From the NCBI GenBank assembly GCA_014332815.1, contig JACSZT010000004.1, forward strand, positions 1 through 64,000: 64,000 nt of DNA. The letters run 5' to 3'. This document shows, in pieces, positions 17,226 to 28,505 of this stretch. This DNA comes from Weissella confusa. GTDB taxonomy: Bacteria > Bacillota > Bacilli > Lactobacillales > Lactobacillaceae. The position numbers were made by a program, and so were the translations under genes. Positions within the stretch are counted from its first letter, which is position 1. The number at the start of each line of letters is the position of its first letter. Below the pieces are notes generated by a model that had not been told where the DNA came from, did not search any database, and saw nothing but the letters and a program-made list of their open reading frames with translations.

Positions 17226-19610
17226 TAAGCAGCCAGTGCTTGAACGACCTTCGTAAAGGCGTTGGCATCATCCAAGCGCAAACCATCAGCCAGCGTTTGT
17301 GCTGGATAGGCTTGCGTTGGATTTGCCTTCAAGAACCCAAATAATTGGTCCTGCAAATTTTGTGCGTCCATTTAAATCTCACTCTTCTTAAATAATCAAA
17401 GACCCCTCGTAACAAGTCACGAGTACTTTACACGAACTTCGTCACCTTGAACGGCAAACATCGTGTTATCAGGATTGATAAAGACGTCTTCTTCCTTATC
17501 GTCATAGTGAACAAAGCCGAAGCCCTTGTCATTAGACTTGAAGACACCAATAATCCCTTCCTTTTCGGCGTCATATTGGAATGCGCCTTCCTCATTAACC
17601 TTTACCTTACCACCGCGTTCCTTAGCTGAAACGCCACCTTCCTTAACCAAGAATTCAAATGACGCAAACTTCTTATCCGTCAAACGAATGCTTCCAACGT
17701 AACCCTTGTATTCTGAACCAAGCGTGAATTCACCAACCACGTGCTCACGAGCGTGGGTAATGATTTCAGCAACCTTACCTTCAGGCCCACGACCAGTGTT
17801 TGCGTCACCCTTCGTCAACCCATCAGGAATCTTGTTTGCTTGTTCCAACACAGCTTCTGGGAAGACGTGTGGCACATCGTGGTTGTACACGATTTGTAGA
17901 ATGTCGACACCAGGATCATCCTTGTATCCGACCTTCTCCGTAATCGCACCAGTGAAACGCTTTGGTGCAACGGATGAAGGGTATTGGTCAATTGAGGCCA
18001 CCACCACTTCACCGTCAAAAGCTTCCTCATCCAATGGTGTGCCTTCAACAACGTAGTGTGAAACGTCGGCAATGTGAACACCCAAGTGGAAGTTTCCGTT
18101 TGGCAACTTCCAGACAACAACAGCGTCGTCCAAGTCCTTAGATTCAATGGCGTCAATCGTTACAAGCGGTTGATCTGTGATATCTTCACGACCCTCACGC
18201 TCGAAGTCTTGCACGAACGTCATACGAGCGTGTGAACGCATAACTGAAGTGTGCAAACGGTGGTTTACCAAATCACCAGCTGGGGTGAATTCCATTTCGG
18301 CTGACATGGCCAAACGGTCAACACCAGGGTTCAATGACGCGATTCCGTTAGAGATGTTACGTGGCAACATTGGAATGACGCGGTCCGTCAAGTAAACTGA
18401 CGTACCACGGTTGAATTCAATGTCCGTTGGCTTACCCGTTTCATCAACGATAATCTTTGCCTCAGGCGCATCAAATTCGATAGCACCACGTTCTGTACGC
18501 TTAGCGGCCAACGCGTTGTGCAATTGTTCCATTTCTTCGAACATTGGCACAAGGTCGCTGTACTCTGAACGTGTCTCTTCGTCACCAGCCAAGATAGCAT
18601 TAACTGCCTTGTTGTTTTCTGGGTCAATCTTAACCGGTGCACCAAGCGCCTTCACAAAGTCCACAAAGTTTTGAACACGATCAGCATCTGGTGACTCGTG
18701 AATACGGTACAAGAATGGTACGTTTGCTTGGTCAAAGTGCATGGCAACCGTTTCGTTGGCAGCCAACATGAATGACTCAATCATACGTTCTGACAAACCA
18801 CGTTCACGCTGGTGAACCGTCAAATCAGGGTAACGACGAATTGGTGACGTGAAGTGTGTGTAGTATTCAGCACCAATACCAAAGTGTCCCAATGGTTGGT
18901 CTGAGTACTTAGCTTGCTTCATCGTACGCAACATCATGGTTGAAACCATTTGTTCTTCCGGACGATCCAAGAAAAAGTTGTGGATGGCTTGCAAGTCCGT
19001 TGACTTGGCGTTTACCACTGCCTCGAATTCGTCGCCAACCTTGTCCTCCATGAACTCAGCCTTCTTCATGGCATCCGTATCACGTTCAGTATCAACGGCA
19101 CGACGCTCACGAACTGACGTATCCTCACCAATTTGAGCCAACTTGTCACGGTACTTAGCTTGCGCCTCTTCACCCAAACCATTCTTCTCGTACCACTTAA
19201 TCAAAGAAGCTGATTGTTCCTTATCAACACGAATCAAACGTACCTTAACCGGTTGTCCGATTTGGTAGATGTGGTGGAAGCGACGGCCGATCAACGCCAT
19301 GTGTGCTTCATCGTAGACGTATTGGTCATCCGTAAAGTTTGACGTGTGAATCAAACCTTCAACCGTGTTCTCCAATGAAACGAACATACCGAACTTCAAG
19401 ACATTTGATTCAGGCTTGCGGTCTGACTTTGCACCGAATGGCTTTCCACCGTTGTGTGTCTTACCACCCTTGCTTGAGCGGTTATTCTTGTCGTTGCTAC
19501 GACGCTCACCACGGTTGCGACCACCGAAGGCACCACGACGGTCCTCTGGCACCTTGATGTCAGTGATTGGGGCAGCATCTGGATCAACCAAAACGAAGTC
19601 CAGTAGTTGT
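17226..19610 (-). CDS. rnr: Ribonuclease R
   Basis: 3'-5' exoribonuclease that degrades structured RNA and works with tmRNA-SmpB. The start is ATG 17369-17371 and the first piece carries a winged-helix N-terminus with [13 protein letters not shown] to C, the rest runs 17415 to 19610: a cold-shock domain ([15 protein letters not shown]), then the RNB catalytic domain ([19 protein letters not shown] with its Asp cluster, [22 protein letters not shown]-like region, [14 protein letters not shown]), the S1 domain ([15 protein letters not shown]) and a basic Arg/Lys/Gly tail. In the window these are in exactly reverse order within one 724-codon frame. The tail probably ends [10 protein letters not shown] in the piece at 19730-19796. 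The restored length is about 780 residues. Confidence 0.92.
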
Positions 19611-20195
19611 ACTTTGCTTTATTGTTTGTTGCCAATGCACCATCAGCATTTGACTTTTTCTTGGCCATCTTTAACGACCTCCTAAAGCTTTCTGTTGCTC
19701 TATGCTCTGTTAAACGCCTGGCGTGGTTTCGCTCTGCGAGAAAACCACCACTCTATGCTCTGTTCTTAGTGACGTCCCTTACGGTTGGCGTTCTGGTGCT
19801 CAACAATCGACGACTACGCAAGGGTTCGTGATTGAAACGGTTCCCTTGCTCGAATGGACTAATGTGAACATTATCCAGCCAGGCTTGCCCATCACGAATT
19901 TGAATAAACCCCTCCGCAATCGTAATCTTGCTGGCACGCACTGACTTGATTTCAGTTCCCGTCAGTTCGATACCTGCTTCATACGTTTCGCCGATAATGA
20001 CTTTTAAACTGCGACGCAAATCGCGGTCTTGATCACGCTTTTTAATTGTTTCACGCTTATCGTAATTGTGCTTACCAGTCGCAACGCCAATTAGCACCTT
20101 GGCGAAACCACGCTTCAAGTAAACGCGCAATGGCACAATTGTTTTACCTTGTTGTGCCGTAGCCTCACCTAGCGCTTTGATTTCTTTTTTGTGCA
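19606..20195 (-). CDS. smpB: SsrA-binding protein SmpB
   Basis: SmpB binds tmRNA and delivers it to stalled ribosomes. The start is ATG 19666-19668 behind TTTAGGAGGTCG, giving [19 protein letters not shown]. The next piece (19797-20010) has [37 protein letters not shown] and [11 protein letters not shown]. The last (20011-20195) has [21 protein letters not shown] and ends in the basic [12 protein letters not shown]. All family signatures are there and the length is about 155 residues. Its partner rnr lies directly upstream. No ssrA gene was found in the window. Confidence 0.93.
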
Positions 20196-21975
20196 CGCCG
20201 CAAGCACCATGAGGCCAACGAGCCATTTACGCATTACACAATCCTCCTCTAGTCATAATTTTGTATTCCCATTTCCTCTTATGCTACACCAAACCGATTT
20301 TTTAATGTTGTACGATGTCAGTTTTTCTGACATACCGGATGATTGTACACAAAAAGGAGCGAATTCTGGTGGAATTCGCTCCTTTTGCTTAGCATTGAAA
20401 CTCATTGGCTTCAACGTGTAAGTGAAGTCCTCGCGCTTCGCAATTTCCTTCAGCATATCCATATCGATACCACGGTAGTCACCACCTTGAGTTTGGAACT
20501 CAAATGGTGGGAACGTCGTATCGGTCGTAATTGTGTAGTGTGATGATGCAGCATGTGCGTTTGGTACCCCTGCTACCATCCCCACTATTGACCTACCAGT
20601 CTTAGCTGCCACAGTCTTGCCCTTCAAGTCATCCAATGAATCCACCTTAGACTTGTTGGCAACCGCCATAACGATACCACTCTTGTAGTATGGTGTTCCG
20701 AAATCAAACGTTTGCTTACGTTCATCTGTAATTGACATACCAGCCAAGATACCATCGACTTGACCAGCTTGCACCGCCTGCACACCAGCTCAGTTTCCAT
20801 CAGCTGGATCCGTCACGATTTTCATCTTTGTACCTTGTTGAATGGCATAGGCCATAACGGGTTGATCTTCAAACGCGGCCACTGTGTTACCAATGATAAC
20901 GTCATTGTACATCGTGTTTGAGTCATTGAAGTACGTAATCTTAAAGTCGTACTTCTTAGCCATGCGTTGTGCATACATCGCACCTGAGTTTTCTTGAATC
21001 AATGACCAAATTGATTGGTCGGCAGCTGACTTAGCAGCCGCGTTTTCCTTGTAGTTGTAACCACCTTCACCAAGGTAACGGTTAACAATCTTATCGTAGG
21101 TTCCGTCCTTAACAATCTTGGCATAACCTTCGTTGAACTTCTTCAACAACTCAGCGTTATCACCCTTCTTAACACCAAAACCGTACCCGATGTATATAAA
21201 GAATGCCAAAACTAGCATTGGTAGGCCACGGAAGATGTAAATAATGGTTGATGAGATACCACGGACCAACTTACTTGGCGCAACACCCATCACACCCAAC
21301 AAGACACCCCAGATGGCAGCCAAAACGATACCAACAACTGTTAGTTGCAACGTCTTAATCAAACCATCCAACAAGGCGGCCTTAATTCCTTGTGGCATCA
21401 CAACCTTACGCATCGCCTTACCATATGGCATTCCCAATGAACGGGCAGCTTCCAATTGACCAGGGTCAACTGACTTAAAGCCACCACGCACAAACGCACC
21501 AATGTAGGCACCTTCATTCAAAATCAACGTAATCACACCAGCCGTAAACGCTGGAATCTTTTGACCCGTCAAGTTAGGAATTTTAGATAACCACGTCAAC
21601 AACGTGATGACAATCAAGTACAAAACGGCAATCATCAACCAAACCTTGAATCCTTGCAAATTACGCGCAATGATCAACGTTCCAGTTTGTGTCAATTCGA
21701 TAATACCGATTGCTGACAAGATTGACGTATCCTTCAACGTAATGATGAATTGGTTAATGAAACTTGGAATCGTCAAACGCAGAATTAATTTCTTCTAGCT
21801 TGTTTAGTGAACGCAAGAAAGTTGACTTACCTGAACCAGAAGGTCCAATCATAACCACAACTTCGCCTTCTTCAACGTCCAAACTAATCCCCTTTAGGAC
21901 TTCGTTTTTACCGTAACTCTTGTGGACATCTTTAACTTCAACAATCGCTGCCATTAGTTAATCCTCTTTTCTACC
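20196..21975 (-). CDS. Amino acid ABC transporter, substrate-binding and permease domains fused (GlnP/GlnHP type)
   Basis: Uptake protein for a polar amino acid, probably glutamine, with its receptor and channel in one chain. The start is ATG 20232-20234 behind AGAGGAGGATTGTG; the signal peptide [13 protein letters not shown] continues as [11 protein letters not shown] to C, the receptor domain follows with [49 protein letters not shown] and [19 protein letters not shown] (20400-21180). The permease domain is at about 21180-21790 with [39 protein letters not shown] (the EAA-like loop) and [15 protein letters not shown]. It probably stops at 21958-21960, just before glnQ. A single receptor-permease chain is known for Lactobacillales GlnP. 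Confidence 0.85.
20354..20385. terminator. Hairpin terminator near smpB
   Basis: AAGGAGCGAATTC and GAATTCGCTCCTTTT pair perfectly around a four-base loop, with T tracts on both strands. In restored order it lies in the first part of the transporter region after smpB. Confidence 0.75.
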
Positions 21976-22578
21976 CAGCAACAACGCACGGGCTGTTTCT
22001 TCTGCTTCAGCCTTTGTTTGACCAGCCACTTCAACCGGTGCCAACATCATGTTTTGCAAAACCGTCAAGTGGGGGAATAGGTTAAAGTGTTGAAACACCA
22101 TCCCAATCGTTTCACGGGTCTTATCAATGTTGTTCTTTGGATCAACCAAGTCCCAACCATTAATCTTGATTTGGCGCATCCCCTCTTCAGCAAGTTCCTT
22201 CATAACGCCCAACACATCCCCAACCATTTCTGGGTCAAGGGCTGATGTTGGTTCGTCAAACAACATAATCTTAGGATTCATCGCCAACGCACGGGCAATC
22301 GCAACACGTTGCTTTTGTCCACCTGACAATGTATTCGGCTTAACATCTGCCTTGTCTGCCAAGCCAACACGGGACTCAGTGGATACGCGGTTTTTTATTT
22401 ACGCTTAAACATTCAAGACCTTGTCCAAGAATTCCTTCGTACGGTCATCTTGTGGGTTGTTGAATACTTCTTCTGGTGTGCCTTCTTCACGAATATAACC
22501 ATCCGCAAAGAATACAACACGATCCGCAACTTGCTTGGCAAAGCCCATTTCGTGGGTCACGACAATCATCGTGTGATA
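21785..22578 (-). CDS. glnQ: Amino acid ABC transporter ATP-binding protein (GlnQ-like)
   Basis: ATPase partner of the fused receptor-permease. The start is ATG 21952-21954, two bases past the permease stop, so the genes are probably coupled. N to C, the pieces hold Walker [16 protein letters not shown] (21785-21957), Q-loop [19 protein letters not shown] (21958-22150), signature [19 protein letters not shown] with Walker [17 protein letters not shown] (22150-22370) and the H-loop VVTHEMGFA with [14 protein letters not shown] (22405-22578), stop 22405-22407. It is complete at about 245 residues. After the stop lies AAAAAACCGCG, half of a terminator whose other arm is at 22745-22763. Confidence 0.92.
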
Positions 22579-22980
22579 TCCCACTAGGAACTGCCTACGC
22601 TGTTTGGACAGGTATTGGAACCGTTGGTGGTACCCTAGTCGGCATGCTCTTCTATGGCGAGTCCCGCGACTGGAAGCGTATCTTATTCATTGCTTTGATT
22701 CTTGCAGCTGCAGTTGGGTTGAAGTTGACTGAGTAACCTTTTCAAAACTAAAAACCGCGTACCCACCAAGTTTGCTATTCGGTGTCATTGGATTGAAGCT
22801 TATGGAGGATGCCTAATATGTCTTGGTTATTTATTATTATCGCCGGTCTGGGTGAAACAAGTGGTGTTGTCATGATGAACGAATGGCACCGTCGTCGTCA
22901 CTGGGGCGCTATTGTCGGATTACTACTCAGCTTCGGCTTTAGTTTGTCATTCCTATCCCTCGGCATTATGACAGTTGGCC
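22579..22980 (+). CDS. SMR-family exporter, second gene of a pair (guanidinium exporter-like)
   Basis: A four-span small multidrug resistance protein on the plus strand, so its restored direction is right to left. The N-terminal piece (22818-22980, ATG 22818) reads [20 protein letters not shown] with the catalytic membrane Glu in span 1. The C-terminal piece (22579-22736) reads [20 protein letters not shown] and FYGESRDW and ends LKLTE, stop 22734-22736. Joined, they give about 105 residues. The start overlaps the end of its partner gene by close spacing (TAA at 22814, ATG at 22818). The riboswitch upstream of the pair suggests a Gdx-type guanidinium exporter. Confidence 0.85.
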
Positions 22981-23400
22981 AATGTACCTACTGACAGCCG
23001 CCTCACTTATTCTGTCATTCTTCATGATTTTGAAGGCCAGTGATGAATTACCCGTCGGCACTGTTTACGCCATCTTCGTTGGTCTTGGCACGGCTGCCAC
23101 GATTGTTGCGAACTGGATGTTCTATGGTGAAGCTATGAACGCCATCCAACTATCATTGATTGCCGGGGTCCAAGAGCAAACGCGTGCCTCGCACGTACAC
23201 GGAAGGATAAAAGCCTGGGAGTTAACGACAAATGTGCCGCTAACTCCCAGGCTTTTCTTATTTTAATGCGTCAAGGAGATTTATATGAAATTATCAAACC
23301 CCTGGCTAAAAGTTGCCGCAGCGGTTGTCTTAGAACCGATGTGGGTACTTGGTATGAAGCATTACGCCTTCTTGGATCGTTGGCAATTCATTGCCAGCGG
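22772..23400 (+). CDS. SMR-family exporter, first gene of a pair (guanidinium exporter-like)
   Basis: The partner of the previous SMR gene. Restored order is right to left: 23285-23400 (ATG 23285 behind CAAGGAGATTTAT; WLKVAAAVVLEPMWVLGMKHY, with a Glu in span 1), 22982-23166 (YLLTAASLILSFFMILK and GTVYAIFVGLGTAATIVANW), then 22772-22816 ([14 protein letters not shown], stop 22814-22816). The length is about 110 residues. Paired SMR genes often form heterodimers. The guanidine-I riboswitch and its terminator lie directly before this start, so both genes are probably induced by guanidine. Confidence 0.85.
23167..23265 (+). ncRNA. Guanidine-I (ykkC) riboswitch, 3' half with terminator
   Basis: GGTCCAAGAGC, then ACACGGAAGGATAAAAGCC, match the conserved 3' core of ykkC aptamers. 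The AGCCTGGGAGTTA arm is shared with a terminator whose other arm TAACTCCCAGGCTTTT (23237-23254) ends in T residues. This is the expected layout for an ON switch: ligand holds the arm in the aptamer and prevents termination. The SMR start at 23285 follows. The 5' half lies about 300 bases to the right. Confidence 0.85.
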
Positions 23401-23476
23401 TCGGACAGCTCCTTGGCTCTCGTTCTTCGCAACACCGCAACGCCTACTCGGGTCTTCTTACGAATTACATCCCGAG

Positions 23477-23560
23477 TTGCCAGGTCAATCACAGTCTGAT
23501 AGACTGGAATCATCAATTAAATCGCATTAAAAAGTTTGCTAGGGTTCCGCACGCAGTGGT
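23477..23560 (+). ncRNA. Guanidine-I (ykkC) riboswitch, 5' half with its promoter
   Basis: CTAGGGTTCCGC at 23539-23550 is the hallmark 5' core of ykkC RNAs. A promoter lies upstream on the same strand: TTGCCA (23477-23482) and TAGACT (23500-23505) with a 17-base spacer. In restored order this piece joins the piece starting at 23167, giving a complete aptamer ahead of the two SMR genes. Confidence 0.8.
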
Positions 23561-24150
23561 CGAATTGGTCTATCGTTACAGTTACACGAAATATCATTCG
23601 TGAGCGGTTTAAATTGGCTCATTCTAGGTAATCTGGATAAACAAAAATTCCAAATCACGCACCTGCATCATCAATTAGCCCTCACCCAACCAAACAACGA
23701 TGGTCGCTTAGCTATTACCATCTATGATGAACCAAATGAAGCGCAACTGGTTTTGATTGGCCACTCGGCAACCGGCATGAGTCTTGTAACAGACGCTACC
23801 GGAGCCATCGCTTATTATATTACCGGAGAAATGGGTCAAAAAGGAAATACACTTCGAATACTTAATCAAAGCGCAACGGTCTTAGCTGAGCTTGAACAAG
23901 CATCGCTGGGTTTCCTACCCCGCTTTACAATGACAGTAAACGGCCAGCAAGTTGGTTGTTCACCGTGCCCATAAACATCCTTCAAAAAAATTGCCACTCG
24001 TTCCCAATATTCAGGCCCCATAGCAGTTTGCAACGGCGCCCACCAATCTGTTTTTGATAATTTCTCCATGTTAATCACCGCTTTTCTTTTGCGAATTCTA
24101 TATAATAGTCATAAGGAGGACTTTGGGATGCGTCAATTACGATTAACACA
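23561..24150 (+). CDS. LURP-one-related / YxjI-like protein
   Basis: A small beta-rich cytoplasmic protein of the LURP-one/Tubby-C-like group; its function is not established. It reads on the plus strand, right to left when restored. The start piece ends at about 24150, with AAGGAGGACTTTGGG before ATG 24129 (MRQLRLTQ) and TATAAT at about 24100. The next piece (about 23770-23972) has [20 protein letters not shown] and [16 protein letters not shown]. Then 23561-23769 has [18 protein letters not shown]. The repeated pattern of short strands and a LPRF-type motif fits the fold. The C-terminus continues leftward toward 23400 and was not fixed. It is divergent from ung. Confidence 0.55.
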
Positions 24151-24747
24151 AGTTAGCGCTTGCAAATCATCAGCTAGTTCTCGATAAATGTTTACCAACG
24201 ACTTTGGCAAGCCCATGTCCGCCGGTACTGAAAAACTCAGCCCCTGTGCTTGACCTGGATTCGGATAGGGATCTTGGCCAAGAATCACCACTTTTACATC
24301 AGCCAAAGGCGTTGCAACAAGTGCTGCAAAGACATTTGGCAAAGCTGGATACAGCTGGGCCTGCTTCCCCCACAGAATAAAGACTGTTGGTTGCGCTTGT
24401 TTAGCAACTAATGAAATAATCGCATCGGTCAACGGTTCCCAGATTTGCCCTGCGTGCCCACCAGCTTGGTGAGCTGGCACAGTGAGCACCGTGTTTAACA
24501 GTAACACCCCCTGGTCTGCCCAACGATGCAAATCACCATCCATCGGCGTGCGTACTAGTGAAAAGGAGAAAATATTGTGATTTTTTTCACATCACACCCA
24601 ATTAATTGCTTTTACGCCGTTATCACGCAGAAAAGTGTTTGTTTGACTAAATGGTTTTGAACCGAAAAAACCACGATAAGCTGACAAGGGACTTGGGTGG
24701 GGTGCCTGCAAAATCAAGTTGTGTTCACCAACAATCAGTTTGCGCTT
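23973..24747 (-). CDS. ung: Uracil-DNA glycosylase
   Basis: UNG removes uracil from DNA in base excision repair. N to C, the pieces are 23973-24145 (start about 24069, [20 protein letters not shown]), 24146-24360 ([20 protein letters not shown] with the catalytic GQDPYP loop, then [13 protein letters not shown]), 24361-24545 ([12 protein letters not shown] and VFILWGKQA) and 24546-24747 ([20 protein letters not shown] with the catalytic His loop, ending VKAINWV). All active-site motifs are present at normal length, about 230 residues. pta follows, a common neighbour in lactobacilli. Confidence 0.94.
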
Positions 24748-25935
<1,188 letters not shown>

Positions 25936-26500
25936 TATGTAAACGTCGGACTCTTCAAAGGGCGCTTAATACCAAGCGCTCTAGCAAATCCTTGGGTAAA
26001 TGTTGTTTTTCCAGCACCAAGGTCACCATTTAATAAGATTGTGTCCCCTGGTTGGACATTGGCCGCTAGTTTAGCAGCCAATGCTTGTGTTTCTTCTACT
26101 GTATTCACTGCTAATCTCATAGCTATAAGTATACCAGCAACCCGATCCAAATCAATTGTTAGCACGTCAGTTGGTAGCTCAGATTGGATAAACTCTGACC
26201 ATTCAATCAGTGCGACCCCCTCACCACCAAAGTATTCAGCTAAGCCTAATTCTTCAGCTCCACCTTCTTCGCCTAGACGATAAACATCTAAGTGGTACAG
26301 TGGGAAATTTTCTGTTTGATATTCACGTACCAAAGTCTTGGGCCACCATAAAGGTTGTTGATTCAGATTGTAATTGATGCAACAACGCCAGCATTGGCTT
26401 GGCATCTTGGCCTTCAGCCGGCCTAATCATGACATCCATTACGCTTCTCCTTCGATAGCTGCTAAAAGCTCCTGGCTACGAGGTCCGTTGGCACTAACCG
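25936..26500 (-). CDS. tsaE: tRNA threonylcarbamoyladenosine biosynthesis ATPase TsaE
   Basis: TsaE is the small ATPase needed for t6A modification of tRNA with TsaB and TsaD. The start is ATG 26118-26120. The first piece has the P-loop LNGDLGAGKTTFTQGFARAL and the following one (26140-26340) has VREYQTENFPLYHLDVYRLG and GVALIEWSEF, the Walker B-like region. The C-terminal piece ends SQELLAAIEGEA at stop 26439-26441. That stop overlaps the ATG of the GNAT gene (TAATG), indicating translational coupling. The length is about 155 residues. Confidence 0.9.
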
Positions 26501-26930
26501 TAATTGTTCTTTGGTTTCCCGTTGTATCTGATCGCTAAACCAAAGCCTTGATAAGCTTCAAGCACCGCGACACCAACTTCCACTTCACGTGGGTGATTTG
26601 GTAGCGCAGCAGCCGAAATGATACCAAATAGGTCACCCTCATCACTCGCTGCCAACAAAATAATATTGTTGGTCGTCGATTGCAAGTAACTAATGTTATC
26701 CGCCTCGGTCACATCATCAATCTTGCCCACATCAAGCATCATATCAAAGGCTGCAACTGGTTTACCTGCGCCATCAAGAACAATCGCGTCAGAACCAGCC
26801 ACTCGCTCAAAGCCAAACTTTTCATAAATGTGAATGGCTGGTGCGTTATGCGCTTGAACGGTCAAACGAATAATGTCGACTGAGCTATACTCAGTTGCCC
26901 AATCTAGCATCTCGGCAATCAGTGCTTAGT
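26330..26930 (-). CDS. GNAT-family N-acetyltransferase
   Basis: An acetyl-CoA-dependent acetyltransferase of unknown substrate. It starts at ATG 26437-26439, overlapping the tsaE stop, with MDVMIRPAEGQDAKPMLALL. The next piece (26500-26710) has IILLAASDEGDLFGIISAA and EVEVGVAVLEAYQGFGLA, the acetyl-CoA-binding region. The last (26710-26930) has VDIIRLTVQAHNAPAIHIYE and KFGFERV, the motif B ending typical of the family. The length is about 170 residues. Coupling to tsaE might hint at a translation-linked substrate, but that is only inference; it is not a clear RimI match. Confidence 0.75.
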
Positions 26931-27480
26931 AATCCCGTGAATCTTGGTATTACGCGCATCAAAATACGATTCTGGCTTAATTAACGTATAAAATTCATCA
27001 ACGAGTACATTGTCGCGCACCACCACAAGTGCCATTGAAACGGCACTATGACGCTGTGCACTCGCTGTTTCAAAGTCCATTGCGACAAAATTCATGTTAT
27101 CTATTCCTCAATTGTTAGTTTGTAATTACAACTTGCGTGAAGTACGCACCGTGTCGAGTGACAAATAATGCGGTGCTGAAATACCGTAGTGTCCTAACGT
27201 CTCACGCAAAACACCGTTATCAAATGGCGCATTGTGTGCAATCACCAATTGATTAGGCGTATAAAATTGCTTGATGTGATTCCAGACCGCTGGAAACTTA
27301 GGTGCATCCGCAACATCCGCCTCTTTAGTTGTGTTGTCATTACTCTTTCTCCGCTAAATAACTTTTACTAATTGTTTCAATGGATCAACACCGAACTGCT
27401 CAGCTTGCGTCACTAAGATGCGTGCCGCTGCAACCGTATCATCCAAAGCGTTGTGGTGGTGTTCCAAATCAATATTCAGG
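26921..27480 (-). CDS. DnaQ-like (DEDDh) 3'-5' exonuclease
   Basis: A stand-alone exonuclease related to the proofreading subunit of DNA polymerase III. The start is ATG 27093-27095, and the first piece (26921-27095) reads FVAMDFETASAQRHSA with the first catalytic Asp-Glu. The middle piece (27125-27335) has PNQLVIAHNAPFDNGVLRET with the second Asp. The last (27354-27480) has [16 protein letters not shown] with His and the final Asp, stop 27354-27356. All DEDDh residues are present at about 180 residues. murB starts about 14 bases beyond the stop (ATG 27338-27340). Confidence 0.88.
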
Positions 27481-28505
27481 GCTGCTGCAACTGTATTCAG
27501 CTTGTGATTTGGTAGCTGTGGACATCCGTAATAATCAAGTTAGACGCATTTCCAAGCACCGTTACTGGCATTTCATTATCATTGGCATACAACAAGACAT
27601 CACGTAATTCTTCATCATCATGTGGCCAGAAAGCCCATTCGGCATTTCCACCAACACGGGTGTTCGTGTAAGCTGACAAATCAACGTTTTGTTGAATTTC
27701 TAGCCCCGGAAAGGCCGTCCAAGCACCAGCGTTCATGTAGACGGCACCCCCGACAGAACCAGGAATACCTGCGGCCCACTCGATACCTGACAAATCATGC
27801 TCGCGCGCAACTTGCGTCACATCGATGATGGCAGCACCGGCATGTGCCTTAATGCGTGTACCAGATACGGCGATGTCGGTCATCTTAGTTAAGAAAATAA
27901 CCAAGCCTACCAAGCCGAAGTCTTCCATCTTGGCCTCAATTTCAGCCCCATCGCCTGGCTCCAACTTGAACGTCGCAGCCAAAATAACATCACCTGTTTC
28001 TTGCACTAAACTGTGTCGGTATGCAAAAGACAATTCTTCGTTTGTGTACGTCTTTATTTCGCCAGTTGGCGTCATCACATCAGCTGATTCAAGCCATTCA
28101 TCAACTTGACCACCATTGTAATCTGAGCCGGTTGCATCCCCACGATTAACAATGAAACCTGCGTGCTTTGTTGACACTTGTGCGCCACCAATTTGGAAGC
28201 CTTGCAAGCCAGCATCCATAATCAGCTTTCCAGCAAAGTAACCTTCTGGACGCTTGAAAACAGATCCGCAAGATGGGAACTCCAAAGGTTGCTTACTTGC
28301 TCGCTTTTGGTTGTACCGGCACACGTTTGAGGAAGTGAGACAAAATATTACTAATGACCACCAATGACGTTAATGCCACTATGGTTTGTAATAGCTCCAT
28401 AAATCCTCCCCTAATTCAATTACAAATTACAATCCCAAAATACGCACTTCAGTTTCCAAATCAACGCCAAACTTTTCCTTGACGACTGATTGCACGTGCT
28501 TAATC
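27320..28505 (-). CDS. murB: UDP-N-acetylenolpyruvoylglucosamine reductase
   Basis: MurB is the FAD enzyme that makes UDP-MurNAc for peptidoglycan. It starts at ATG 27338-27340 with GGAGAAAGAGTA upstream. N to C, the pieces have [17 protein letters not shown] and [15 protein letters not shown] (27480-27720), [21 protein letters not shown] (27720-27930), [10 protein letters not shown] (27930-28120), [20 protein letters not shown] with the catalytic Ser/Glu region, and [15 protein letters not shown] (28120-28330). The C-terminus [12 protein letters not shown] has stop 28427-28429. The length is about 300 residues, type I-like with the family signatures. nhaP follows. Confidence 0.93.

Noticed and set aside
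17417-19591. A novel 724-residue nuclease with S1 first and cold-shock domain last
   Set aside because: All segments are in exactly reversed order and the same pattern affects every gene, so it is scrambled rnr and not a new domain arrangement.
23391-23603. Plus-strand 70-codon frame over the riboswitch promoter
   Set aside because: It crosses a promoter, the 5' aptamer half and a piece border, and has no start context or family match.
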